Shown piece by piece: positions 8,065 to 16,199 of a stretch of DNA of 64,000 bases (positions are counted from its first letter, which is position 1; every line of letters starts with the position of its first letter). A program made the translations under genes and the position numbers. The stretch is from an uncultured Draconibacterium sp. (lineage in GTDB: Bacteria; Bacteroidota; Bacteroidia; Bacteroidales; Prolixibacteraceae). The notes beneath the pieces are model-generated. The model was not told where the DNA came from. It did no database searches and saw only the letters and a program-made list of their open reading frames with translations. The DNA is taken from assembly GCF_963677565.1 (NCBI RefSeq), contig NZ_OY781981.1, positions 2,591,001 to 2,655,000 on the forward strand. Reading direction: 5' to 3'.

Positions 8065-9075
8065 GTGAATAAGAAGTATTTAAAATGGATTCTGTTTTTA
8101 GCAGCATTATTGTTGCTGCTGTTAGTTTCTGTGCTTATCTCACTGTCTTCGGGCGAAATTAAAGTATCACTATCGCAGTTGCCCCAGATTTTGGCCGACA
8201 AAACAAGTATCGAATATACAGTGTTATCAAAAATTCGAATTCCAAGAATCCTGTTGGCAATCGGAATCGGAGGGGCGTTAAGTTTGTCGGGAGCTGTTTT
8301 GCAGGGTATTTATCGAAATCCTTTGGTTGAACCTTATACTTTGGGAATCTCTGGAGGGGCAGCACTTGGCGTGGCAGTGGCTATCGTTTTTGGTTTAAAC
8401 ACTTTAAGTTTTCTGTCGCTGCCGGCATTCGGATTTCTGGGTGCACTAATTACGTTGTTTGTGGTATACTTTCTGAGTATTAAACGCGGCGGATTAAGCA
8501 TAAACAGTATGTTGCTGATTGGTGTGATGGTAAGTTTTGTTTCTTCGTCAGCCATGATGTTTCTAATGTCGATATCCACCTCCGAAAACCTGCATAACAT
8601 TGTTTTTTGGGTGATGGGGTCGTTGGATGAATCAAACAATTCACTAATTGCAATTGCATTTTATTCGGCAGTGGCCGGACTGATTATAAGTTACCTTTTT
8701 GCACCAACATTGAATGCACTGCGTTTGGGTGAAGTGAAAGCACGACATCTTGGAATTAACACCGGATTGGCTATAAAATTGTTGTTTTTTGTTGCGTCGT
8801 TGCTAACGGGTATAGCAGTTTCGGTAGCCGGAGTAATTGGATTTGTTGGATTGGTAATTCCACATGTTATCCGACTGATCATCGGCAACGATTACCGGGT
8901 TCTTTTGGCAGGTTCGTTTTTGGGAGGAGCCATTTTTCTAATCCTTTCCGATACGATTGCCCGAACAATTATTTCACCAAACGAATTGCCAATTGGCGTA
9001 ATAACCGGCTTTGTTGGAGGATTGGTTTTTATTATTGTATTGAGTCGCTCAAAATCACATTTCAAACTGAATTAG
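8065..9075 (+). CDS. btuC: FecCD-family ABC transporter permease, BtuC-like
   Basis: The 336-residue polytopic inner-membrane protein has the family hallmarks RIPRILLAIGIGGALSLSG, GNPLVEPYTLGISGGAALG-like (here RNPLVEPYTLG) and GFVGLVIPHVIRL near the C-terminus, the last being the coupling region for the ATPase. The start is GTG: an in-frame TAA lies directly before it and no ATG is available. Together with the flanking binding protein and ATPase it forms a complete BtuCDF-type importer. Substrate specificity is taken from the riboswitch and neighbours. Confidence 0.88.
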   Translation: MNKKYLKWILFLAALLLLLLVSVLISLSSGEIKVSLSQLPQILADKTSIEYTVLSKIRIPRILLAIGIGGALSLSGAVLQGIYRNPLVEPYTLGISGGAALGVAVAIVFGLNTLSFLSLPAFGFLGALITLFVVYFLSIKRGGLSINSMLLIGVMVSFVSSSAMMFLMSISTSENLHNIVFWVMGSLDESNNSLIAIAFYSAVAGLIISYLFAPTLNALRLGEVKARHLGINTGLAIKLLFFVASLLTGIAVSVAGVIGFVGLVIPHVIRLIIGNDYRVLLAGSFLGGAIFLILSDTIARTIISPNELPIGVITGFVGGLVFIIVLSRSKSHFKLN

Positions 9076-9076
9076 C

Positions 9077-9880
9077 ATGGAACGGTTTTTTCAAATAACA
9101 AATTTTTCCTGCGGATATCCCGGTAAGTTTATTCTGGAGGATATCAATTTTTCGGTGGCAAAAGGTGATTTTGTGGGAATTATCGGCCCAAACGGTTCGG
9201 GTAAAACAACATTGTTCCGAGGAGTGTCAGGAGAACTTTCGCCGTTGAAAGGAAGAATGGAGCTGAAAGGGAAGGACACTCAGAAAATGGGATTAAAACA
9301 ACGTGCCCAAAATATCGCCATTGTTACACAAACCATTGAAATTGGTAGTATGACGGTAGAAGAATATGTGTTGATGGGCCGGATTCCGTATCACAAACAA
9401 TTCCAGTTTTTCGAGACAAAAGAGGATTTTGCCATTGCCGAAAAATACATGAAACTTACCGGCGTTGAAAAGCTGAAAGGAAAATATATGAATGCGCTGA
9501 GTGGTGGAGAGCAGCAGCTTGCCGGAATTGCCCGGGCGTTAACACAAGAACCCGATCTGCTTCTGCTTGATGAACCGACTTCGCATTTGGATATTACGCA
9601 CCAGGTACAAACGCTAAATCTGATTCGTCGGTTAAGTCGCGAACTGGGATTAACCGTTCTGATGATCATTCATGATTTGAATCTGGCCGGAGAATATTGC
9701 GATTCGCTGCTTATGATGCAGAAAGGACATATTCGTAAAAAGGGACTGCCAACTGAAGTACTCAACTACAAAGACATTGAAGCTGTTTACGAAACAGTTG
9801 TTGTTGTACGTACCAATCCAATCTCAAATAAACCGGTTGTATTTTTGGTGTCGGAGGAAGTTATCGAGAAAAAAACTTAG
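9077..9880 (+). CDS. btuD: ABC transporter ATP-binding protein, BtuD-like
   Basis: The 267-residue ATPase has Walker A GPNGSGKT (residues 37-44), signature LSGGEQQ near 139-146, Walker B LLLLDEPTSH near 160-168, and the switch histidine in IHDLN. It starts one base after the permease stop codon. It powers the inner-membrane corrinoid importer. The length is normal, with a short C-terminal extension. Confidence 0.88.
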   Translation: MERFFQITNFSCGYPGKFILEDINFSVAKGDFVGIIGPNGSGKTTLFRGVSGELSPLKGRMELKGKDTQKMGLKQRAQNIAIVTQTIEIGSMTVEEYVLMGRIPYHKQFQFFETKEDFAIAEKYMKLTGVEKLKGKYMNALSGGEQQLAGIARALTQEPDLLLLDEPTSHLDITHQVQTLNLIRRLSRELGLTVLMIIHDLNLAGEYCDSLLMMQKGHIRKKGLPTEVLNYKDIEAVYETVVVVRTNPISNKPVVFLVSEEVIEKKT

Positions 9881-9892
9881 GTATCTGGTTTA

Positions 9893-10057
9893 CTATCGCA
9901 CTATCACAGGCTGGTATACCAGCATCGTTTGCAACGATTCAAACTCCAACGGTTCTTCCCGTTCAATCTCCCGAATAAAACGATTCATCAGGTTATTCTG
10001 CCTGATATTTAATTTGAACTCCTTTCGATTTTTTCTTTTTCGTCTTCTTGTTTTCAT
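9893..10057 (-). CDS. Small basic hypothetical protein
   Basis: This possible 54-residue protein lies opposite the B12 operons in the 9881-10332 gap. It is very basic at the N-terminus (MKTRRRKRKNRKEF) and mixed charged later (NRFIREIEREEPLEFESL). An in-frame longer reading to 10093 adds 12 residues, but the ATG at 10057 begins the clearly protein-like part. No promoter box or clear ribosome-binding site was found before it. I do not recognise the family. The codon pattern looks coding, but a chance frame cannot be excluded. Confidence 0.35.
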   Translation of the reverse strand: MKTRRRKRKNRKEFKLNIRQNNLMNRFIREIEREEPLEFESLQTMLVYQPVIVR

Positions 10058-10332
10058 ACTATTTAAATTATTTGTTTCAGCGAGTAAAAACAACTTTCGT
10101 GCAAGCCTCTTTCCTGTTTACTATTTTTTAGATTTTTTCAGATTCATTTAGTTATTAATTGGTACGTCGAGGGAACTTTAATTCAATATTAACGTTGAAG
10201 TTAGTCGGTGAGGGAGTTTTGTAAATAGCAGTAATTTAGTTGGTTGCGGTGTTGTTAACGGGCGTGTTAATAAAACCTGATGTTTGTTATGTCATCTTTT
10301 TCAAATAAATCATGGTTGTTAAAAAATGTGAC
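10058..10332. other. Non-coding gap before second B12 transcript
   Basis: Nothing convincing is seen here: A+T-rich sequence with no hairpin of note and no credible reading frame. The right edge meets the promoter box for the second cobalamin riboswitch. Confidence 0.5.
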
Positions 10333-10340
10333 TATCTTTG
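10333..10340 (+). promoter_or_regulatory. Candidate -7 promoter box for second B12 transcript
   Basis: TATCTTTG matches TAnnTTTG and lies just upstream of the second cobalamin riboswitch. A TTG at about 10316 is 14 nt upstream, closer than the usual 17-21 nt, so the -33 element is uncertain. Confidence 0.5.
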
Positions 10341-10344
10341 TCGG

Positions 10345-10545
10345 TGAATTTAGGTTCTTAAAATTTCTGTTTCAGAAATAAGATGAAAAGGGAATCCGGT
10401 GAAAAACCGGAGCTGTACCCGCAGCTGTAAGTCCTATCCGTCGGTTGACGGATCGTGTTATTGAACCATAAGCCACTTTCTGAGGGATCAGGAGGGAAGG
10501 CATCAATAACCGGGATGAGCCAGAAGACCTGCCATAAATTCAACA
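10345..10545 (+). promoter_or_regulatory. Cobalamin riboswitch 2 (before TonB-dependent receptor)
   Basis: The core repeats that of riboswitch 1: AAAAGGGAATCCGGTG, a CCGG partner, CTGTACCCGCAGCTGTAA, AGCCACTTT in place of GCCACTG, GGGAAGGC near 10494, and the B12 box AGCCAGAAGACCTGCC near 10518-10534. It ends about 90 nt before the receptor start codon. The receptor and surface-capture genes are thus controlled separately from the inner-membrane importer, though by the same signal. Confidence 0.95.
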
Positions 10546-10631
10546 GTTAATAATTAAGCTTCGGGATAAAAGCTTGAGAAATATCATCCGTATTTTTCAC
10601 TGATTTATCCAAAGCTCCTTAAAAGTTGTGA

Positions 10632-12581
10632 ATGAGGAGGTTTGTGTACATATTAAGTTTAATCCTACTTGGAGGAGGTCTGTTTGCGCAGGAAGAAAGC
10701 GTAATGGATACAGTTATTTTAGAAGAAGTTTCGGCTTACGGCGATTATGTAAAATTTCAGACGGGTGCCAAAATCGAACAGATTAGCCCGAAACAATTGT
10801 CGGTTTCTCAGGAAGGTGGTTTAGAGCAGGTGTTGATGCGCTATACGCCAATTTATATAAGAACCGATGCCGGTGGTTTGTCAACCATTCATATTCGTGG
10901 AACAGCAGCTGATCATACCAGTGTAATGTTTGGTGGAATTAACGTGAATTCACTGACTTTGGGGCACTCCAATCTTTCAAATATTACGACATTTTTATTT
11001 GATAAACTCGATCTTCAATATGGAAGTTCCGCAGCTTTGAACGGATCGGGAGCTGTTGGAGGAGCTATCTATCTTGGTCAGCGTAATTCATGGACTAATG
11101 GCCTGCGGGCAGATGCCAAAATAACTTACGGTTCGTTTGGTGAACGTATGTATGGCACAAAAGTATATGTGGGAAATGGGAAATGGGAATCGGTTACTAA
11201 ACTGTTGAGCTATTCAACCGACAACGATTTTAAGTTTCAGAATCCTTATCACAATCACCAGATTTCGAATCCCGGTCCTGTTGAGGATACGCAACATGGT
11301 GCAGCCATCGACAACAAAGGCATAATGCAACAATTCAACTATTTGTTTGGTGCGAATGAATACCTAAAATCCATGTTTTGGTACGAAGACAGCTGGCACC
11401 AGGTGCAGCCCAATATGCAGCAAAACTATACGTATACCAGTTCTGAGGAATTGAGTAACAAGAATTTCAGAGCGTGGGTTGAATACAAAAATGAAAACAA
11501 AAGGCTAAAATATAATCTCGGTGCCGGATATGTGCACGATAAACAGGTGTATGATGCTGATGAAAGTCAGAAAATACAAACAGATCGCCTGGTAACCGAC
11601 TTTAGTCTGAAATATCCTTTAGGAAAGAAAATGGAACTAAAATCGGGCATGAAGTTTAAGCACATTGTTCCTACAGTGTATTCATATTCCGATTCAGTAA
11701 TTGATTACGAACAGCATTTGGATTTTTATTTTGCCTGGTATTATAAACCAACAAAGCGTTTAAAAGCTACGGTTAATTTACGTCAGCAATTTGTTACTGA
11801 TTATGAGGTTCCTTTTACACCCGCTTTAGGTTTGGAGTACCAGATTTTGTCGGGTGAAAAATCCAAACTGAAAGCTTTTGTTAATGCTTCGAAAAGTTAT
11901 CGTGTGCCAACATTTAACGATCGTTTCTGGGGTAATCAGGGCGATCCCGATCTTGATCCGGAAGATGGGATGAGTTACGAAACAGGAGTTGAGCACAATT
12001 GGAACGGCGATTGGTTTTCTTCCAAGTTCAGGACCAATGTTTTTTATATGAACATCGAAAATTGGATTGAATGGAGAAGTAAAGGAGTGTGGGTGCCGTT
12101 TAACCTCGAGAAAGTAGTAACAAAAGGTGTTGAGGTGATGTATAATTCGCATTTCGATCTTGGAAAATTTGCCTCGGACTTTACTGCCAATTATACGTAT
12201 AATCCCGCCATAAAAATGGAAGAGAATCGTCCTGATCAACAATTGATCCACACCCCAAAAAATATGGCTAATGCAAGTTATATGTTGGGTTACCGTGCTT
12301 TTACTTTCTTCATCGATGGAAGTTATTACGGAAAGCGTTTTTTCGATTATGCTATTAATGACGAACAACTTGCCAATCGAGGTTCGCTGGATGCCTATTC
12401 TCTGGTTAATTGCGGACTTAGTTATCAGCTAAATGTAAAAGACCAGCAGTTCGACTGCTCGTTTTCTGCCAATAATATCTTTAATAAAGATTATCAAAAT
12501 CAACGCTATTACGCGATGCCCGGAATTAATTTCAGGCTAAGTATTGCTGCAAAAATCAATGTAATTAATAACAATAATTAA
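10632..12581 (+). CDS. btuB: TonB-dependent cobalamin outer-membrane receptor, BtuB-like
   Basis: The 649-residue protein has a signal peptide (about 1-19, ending LFAQ), a plug domain (about 40-145, with IHIRGTAADHTSVMFGGINV and GSSAALNGSGAVGGAI) and a C-terminal beta-barrel ending in alternating hydrophobic strands (FRLSIAAKINV). It lacks the long N-terminal carboxypeptidase-like extension of SusC proteins, so it is a classical BtuB-sized receptor. Placement after a cobalamin riboswitch and before a BtuG-like lipoprotein makes corrinoid the likely substrate. It should form the outer-membrane step feeding the BtuCDF-like system. Confidence 0.9.
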   Translation: MRRFVYILSLILLGGGLFAQEESVMDTVILEEVSAYGDYVKFQTGAKIEQISPKQLSVSQEGGLEQVLMRYTPIYIRTDAGGLSTIHIRGTAADHTSVMFGGINVNSLTLGHSNLSNITTFLFDKLDLQYGSSAALNGSGAVGGAIYLGQRNSWTNGLRADAKITYGSFGERMYGTKVYVGNGKWESVTKLLSYSTDNDFKFQNPYHNHQISNPGPVEDTQHGAAIDNKGIMQQFNYLFGANEYLKSMFWYEDSWHQVQPNMQQNYTYTSSEELSNKNFRAWVEYKNENKRLKYNLGAGYVHDKQVYDADESQKIQTDRLVTDFSLKYPLGKKMELKSGMKFKHIVPTVYSYSDSVIDYEQHLDFYFAWYYKPTKRLKATVNLRQQFVTDYEVPFTPALGLEYQILSGEKSKLKAFVNASKSYRVPTFNDRFWGNQGDPDLDPEDGMSYETGVEHNWNGDWFSSKFRTNVFYMNIENWIEWRSKGVWVPFNLEKVVTKGVEVMYNSHFDLGKFASDFTANYTYNPAIKMEENRPDQQLIHTPKNMANASYMLGYRAFTFFIDGSYYGKRFFDYAINDEQLANRGSLDAYSLVNCGLSYQLNVKDQQFDCSFSANNIFNKDYQNQRYYAMPGINFRLSIAAKINVINNNN

Positions 12582-12589
12582 AATCAACA

Positions 12590-13957
12590 ATGAAAAAATT
12601 TTCACAACTACTGACTCTTCTTATTTTGTTTGTAGTCGCTTTTACTGCTTGCGACGACGACAATATAACATCTGCACCTATTGCCAATGCCGGCGATAAC
12701 CAGCAAGTTTACGAAGGTGGGGAAGTAACACTCGATGCCTCTTCTTCTTACGACGATGAAGGATATGACATTTCGTATACATGGACAGCTCCGGATGGAA
12801 TAACGTTGAGTGCTGTTGATACAGCACAGCCAACATTTACAGCACCCGAGGTGAGCGAAGATACCGAGTTAGAATTTATCGTTACTGTTGACAACGGAGG
12901 TTTATCGACACAAGCAAGTGTTTCTGTAAATGTGTTGCAAAGCGAGGTTGCCTATGTTTTCAACTACGGAAGCTGGGGAAATGGTGGGGCAAGTATCGAC
13001 CGTTTTAACCTTGAAACAGGTGTTATTTCTAACCAATATTACCAGGCTCAAAACAGTGAATTGGCGCTTGAATTGACATCGAATATTCAATCGGTTTGCC
13101 AGTATAACGGTAACTTTTACCTGATTGCCAATGAAAGTGACGGAATTATTGTAGTTGACGATCAACTTGTTCAAACAGTTGATGCTATTGCATCTGACGA
13201 TATTGTTACGCCGCGTTTTGCTGTTGCCAATGGCGATTATCTGTACATTTCGTGCTGGGCAAATCCTGATTATGATGTTATGGCTGATTCATACATCGCA
13301 AAATTCAACGTAACAACAAACGAGGTTGAAGAAACAATCTCAGTGCCGGGCGGGCCTGAAGGTCTTGCAATTGCAAACGGTAAATTGTATGCGGCTTTAA
13401 ATTACAGCTACCAGGTTGCAGTTATCGATCTGTCTGATAATTCAATATCATATATTGAGACACCGGCTGTTTCTTCGTATTTCTTAAAAGATAACAGCGA
13501 TAATTTGTACGTGGCTTTGGTAAGCACTTACAGCGATTATTCTGAAGCTCCGGGACTCGGATATATCAACACAACATCAAACACGTTAGAAGAAACTTAT
13601 TATCTGGATGGTGTTAGTAGTGGATATAGTTCAATTTTATCTGCCAATTCTGATTTCTCGACTATTTATGTTTTAGCATCGGGTTGGGTACAGTTGGAAG
13701 ACGAAAGCTGGGCAAACCTTGGTGGTGTTCAGAAATTTGATGTTGCTACGGGAACTTTTTCATCATTTATTAGTGGACTTTCAGGTGTAAACGGCGTATG
13801 TGTAAATCCTGCTGATGATAGTCAGGTTTTTGTATTCGGAGGAGGAAGCTCAACAGAAGGAGGTTTCTTCGATGTATACTATTTAGACGGATTGCTTAAA
13901 AGTCAAGATAACTGTGGTATTTCGCCATATTGGACCTTGCCACTTGATGTTGAATAG
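12590..13957 (+). CDS. BtuG-like surface lipoprotein with PKD-like and beta-propeller domains
   Basis: The 455-residue lipoprotein has lipobox cysteine C21 (VAFTAC) followed at once by DDDN, an acidic stretch of the kind that exports Bacteroidota lipoproteins to the cell surface. Residues about 30-115 resemble a PKD/Ig-like domain (PIANAGDNQQVYEGGEVTLD). The remainder has repeated propeller-blade signatures of the YncE/DUF5074 kind (for example GNFYLIANESDGIIVV and NGKLYAALNYSYQVAVIDL). In Bacteroides thetaiotaomicron, BtuG is a surface propeller lipoprotein that binds B12 very tightly and sits on BtuB. The gene order here, directly after the receptor and under a cobalamin riboswitch, suggests the same job. 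The N-terminal PKD-like domain is a possible difference from BtuG. Confidence 0.8.
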   Translation: MKKFSQLLTLLILFVVAFTACDDDNITSAPIANAGDNQQVYEGGEVTLDASSSYDDEGYDISYTWTAPDGITLSAVDTAQPTFTAPEVSEDTELEFIVTVDNGGLSTQASVSVNVLQSEVAYVFNYGSWGNGGASIDRFNLETGVISNQYYQAQNSELALELTSNIQSVCQYNGNFYLIANESDGIIVVDDQLVQTVDAIASDDIVTPRFAVANGDYLYISCWANPDYDVMADSYIAKFNVTTNEVEETISVPGGPEGLAIANGKLYAALNYSYQVAVIDLSDNSISYIETPAVSSYFLKDNSDNLYVALVSTYSDYSEAPGLGYINTTSNTLEETYYLDGVSSGYSSILSANSDFSTIYVLASGWVQLEDESWANLGGVQKFDVATGTFSSFISGLSGVNGVCVNPADDSQVFVFGGGSSTEGGFFDVYYLDGLLKSQDNCGISPYWTLPLDVE

Positions 13958-13960
13958 GCG

Positions 13961-14350
13961 ATGAACAAACTAAGAATATTTTGCCTTTATCTGCTGCTGG
14001 CTTGCTTTTTCGGATTATCGGCTTTTGCCGGCAACGGAGAAAAGGTTACTGTTGAAATAGATTTTGGATCGGTGAATCATCCAAAACTGAAAATCGAAAC
14101 AAATTGGAAGGAAGGGCTTTCGGCTTTGGAAGCCCTCCAGTTTGTTGCGGAAGTAAAAACACATCCAATTGCCGGATATGTTTTTGTCGATGAAATTGAT
14201 GGCGTAAAAGGCGAGCCGAACAAAAGTGTTTGGTATTACGAGATTAATGGAGAGCCTGCCAGAAAGGTTGCTATCGACCAGCCCATTAACGACGGTGATA
14301 AAATAACATGGATTTATAAACAGGATGTTTGTAGTCCGACTAAAGAATAG
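13961..14350 (+). CDS. DUF4430 (transcobalamin C-terminal-like) exported protein
   Basis: The 129-residue protein has an N-terminal signal peptide and one domain resembling DUF4430, the fold related to the C-terminal cap of transcobalamin and intrinsic factor (SALEALQFVAEV, then WYYEINGEPARKVAIDQPI and DGDKITWIY). It starts 3 nt after the BtuG-like gene, so it belongs to the capture module. A role in binding or delivering cobalamin at the surface or in the periplasm is inference from the fold and context. The signal is ambiguous: LLAC at 12-15 could be a lipobox, but the more hydrophobic stretch after it and AFAG at 21-24 suggest ordinary cleavage. Confidence 0.75.
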   Translation: MNKLRIFCLYLLLACFFGLSAFAGNGEKVTVEIDFGSVNHPKLKIETNWKEGLSALEALQFVAEVKTHPIAGYVFVDEIDGVKGEPNKSVWYYEINGEPARKVAIDQPINDGDKITWIYKQDVCSPTKE

Positions 14351-14416
14351 AAGCTGTAATTGTTGCAGCCGTTTTTGCACTACATGCAGCACTCAAAGCA
14401 CATGATAATGATTCTT

Positions 14417-14450
14417 ACCCCTGGTCGCGTACCGGGGGTTTGACTTTTTG
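14417..14450 (+). terminator. Hairpin between B12 capture genes and cobU
   Basis: ACCCCTGGT and ACCGGGGGT pair over nine bases with one G-U pair around the loop CGCGT, and are followed by TTGACTTTTTG. The U-tract is interrupted, so termination may be partial, with read-through into cobU. Confidence 0.6.
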
Positions 14451-14476
14451 AAAGCAGGGAGAAGCAATTTTTTAAA

Positions 14477-15004
14477 ATGGCACATATTACATTTATAACA
14501 GGTGGTCAGCGATCGGGTAAAAGCAGCTTTGCACAAAAACGTGCAGAAGAAAATTCGGATGCTCCTGTGTATTTAGCCACGGCACACATTTGGGACGAAG
14601 ATTTTCATAACCGTGTAAAACGCCATCAGTCTGATCGTGGAGAGCAGTGGCAAACTATCGAAGAAGAGATTGAAATCAGTAATCATGACCTGGCCGGAAA
14701 AACGGTGATGCTTGATTGTATTACTCTGTGGCTGACCAATATTTTTTATCAGAACAAAAATGATGTAGATGCCTGTCTGGAAATTGCCAAACGAGAATGG
14801 GATAAATTTATTAATCAGGACATGGAGCTTTTTGTGGTAAGCAACGAATTGGGAATGGGCATTCATCCTGAAAATGAAATTGCCCGTAAGTTTGCCGATC
14901 TGCAAGGCTGGGTGAACCAGTACATTGCCAAATCGGCAAATAATGTTTATCTGATGATTTCCGGTTTCCCTGTACAAGTCAAAGGAATTTTGAATGATGA
15001 TTAA
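14477..15004 (+). CDS. cobU: Adenosylcobinamide kinase / adenosylcobinamide-phosphate guanylyltransferase
   Basis: The 175-residue bifunctional enzyme phosphorylates adenosylcobinamide and then attaches GMP, activating it for nucleotide-loop assembly. The P-loop GGQRSGKS spans residues 9-16, and KRHQSDRGEQW carries the histidine region that receives GMP in the family. MLDCITLWLTN and VSNELGMGIHPE are further conserved blocks. It opens the cob gene run. The length is normal. Confidence 0.95.
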   Translation: MAHITFITGGQRSGKSSFAQKRAEENSDAPVYLATAHIWDEDFHNRVKRHQSDRGEQWQTIEEEIEISNHDLAGKTVMLDCITLWLTNIFYQNKNDVDACLEIAKREWDKFINQDMELFVVSNELGMGIHPENEIARKFADLQGWVNQYIAKSANNVYLMISGFPVQVKGILNDD

Positions 15005-15125
15005 CGAATTAAGATTTCAGAATCCTCTGCGTCCTGGCGCCTTTGCGAGAGAAATATTCTTCGAGTCTTTGTGTTCAATATAAAATCCGCGGTAATCCGC
15101 GTAATCTGCGAGAAAAAATAAAACT
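15005..15125 (+). repeat. Low-complexity intergenic phrase of dispersed-repeat type
   Basis: The spacer between cobU and cobT holds CTCTGCGTCCTGGCGCC followed by TTTGCGAGAG, then three near-repeats TCCGCGGTAA, TCCGCGTAA and TCTGCG. The phrases have the look of dispersed intergenic repeats rather than a promoter or coding sequence. Only one example of each lies in this window, so copy number cannot be judged here. Confidence 0.4.
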
Positions 15126-16130
15126 ATGACATTAAAAGATCAACTACAACATAAAATTGATAACAAAACCAAGCCGCTCGGATCGCTTGGAATGCTTGAA
15201 AATTTGGCCCTGCAAATCGGGCTGGTTCAAAATACCCTGTCGCCAAAAATTGAAAAACCGGCACACCTGGTTTTTGCTGCCGATCACGGCTTGGCTGATG
15301 AAGGTATCAGTCCGTACCCAAAAGATGTAACCTGGCAAATGGTAATGAACTTCTGTGCCGGCGGGGCATCTATCAACGTTTTTTGCCGCCAGAGCGAAAT
15401 GGAACTGAAGGTTTACGATGTGGGTGTTGACTACAATTTTGCCGAAGAACTTCCGGTGATTAACGCCAAAGTTGCAAATGGCAGTCGTAATATGCGAAGA
15501 GAGCCTGCGATGACAACTGAGGAGTGTAAAGCAGCAATGGAAGTTGGTGCCAAAGCTGTTCGCGATCAGGCAGCCAAAGGGTGTAATACCATTGGGTGTG
15601 GCGAAATGGGAATTGGAAATACCTCGCCTTCGTCGTTATTAATGCACAAATTTACAGGTCTTTCTATGGAAGACTGTACAGGTCGCGGCTCGGGTCTTGG
15701 AGATGAGCAGGTAGATCGTAAGACAAGAATTTTAAAGGAAATTGCTAAAAAATATAATCCCGCCACACCCGACGAAGTTTTAGCAACTTTCGGAGGACTT
15801 GAAATTGCTGCAATGACCGGTGCTTATTTGGAAGCGAAAAAACAAAATATGCTGATTCTTATAGATGGTTTTATTGCCACTGCCGCAGTTCTTACAGCTA
15901 TTGAAATCGAGCCGGAAGTAAAAGGAAATTGTATCTTTTGTCACAGCTCCGACGAAAAGGGTCATAGATTAATGTTGGAGCATTTAGGTGTAAAGCCATT
16001 GTTGCAATTGGGAATGCGCCTGGGCGAAGGAACGGGAGTTGCCGTGGCAATGCCGTTAGTAAAATCTGCAGTTAATTTTCTGAATGAAATGAGCAGCATG
16101 GAAGACGCCGGTGTTAGTAATAAAGATTAA
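15126..16130 (+). CDS. cobT: Nicotinate-nucleotide--dimethylbenzimidazole phosphoribosyltransferase
   Basis: The 334-residue enzyme makes alpha-ribazole 5'-phosphate, the lower-ligand nucleotide of cobamides. Conserved features are KPLGSLGMLENLA at the N-terminus, FAADHGLADEGISPYP, GEMGIGNTSPSS, and the catalytic glutamate E301 in GMRLGEGTGVAVAM. Its product joins the CobU product in the CobS reaction encoded downstream. The base actually used (dimethylbenzimidazole, adenine or other) cannot be read from the sequence. Confidence 0.95.
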   Translation: MTLKDQLQHKIDNKTKPLGSLGMLENLALQIGLVQNTLSPKIEKPAHLVFAADHGLADEGISPYPKDVTWQMVMNFCAGGASINVFCRQSEMELKVYDVGVDYNFAEELPVINAKVANGSRNMRREPAMTTEECKAAMEVGAKAVRDQAAKGCNTIGCGEMGIGNTSPSSLLMHKFTGLSMEDCTGRGSGLGDEQVDRKTRILKEIAKKYNPATPDEVLATFGGLEIAAMTGAYLEAKKQNMLILIDGFIATAAVLTAIEIEPEVKGNCIFCHSSDEKGHRLMLEHLGVKPLLQLGMRLGEGTGVAVAMPLVKSAVNFLNEMSSMEDAGVSNKD

Positions 16131-16199
16131 TTACGTTTGAAGTCTAATATTCAAAGTTAAGAAGCTTGCAGCTTACAGCTAGGCTTGTAGCTAGAATTT

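Noticed and set aside
9777..10151. Plus-strand 124-codon frame rich in Phe, Leu and Arg
   Set aside because: It begins inside the ABC ATPase gene in another frame, and its composition is that of A+T-rich non-coding or antisense sequence.
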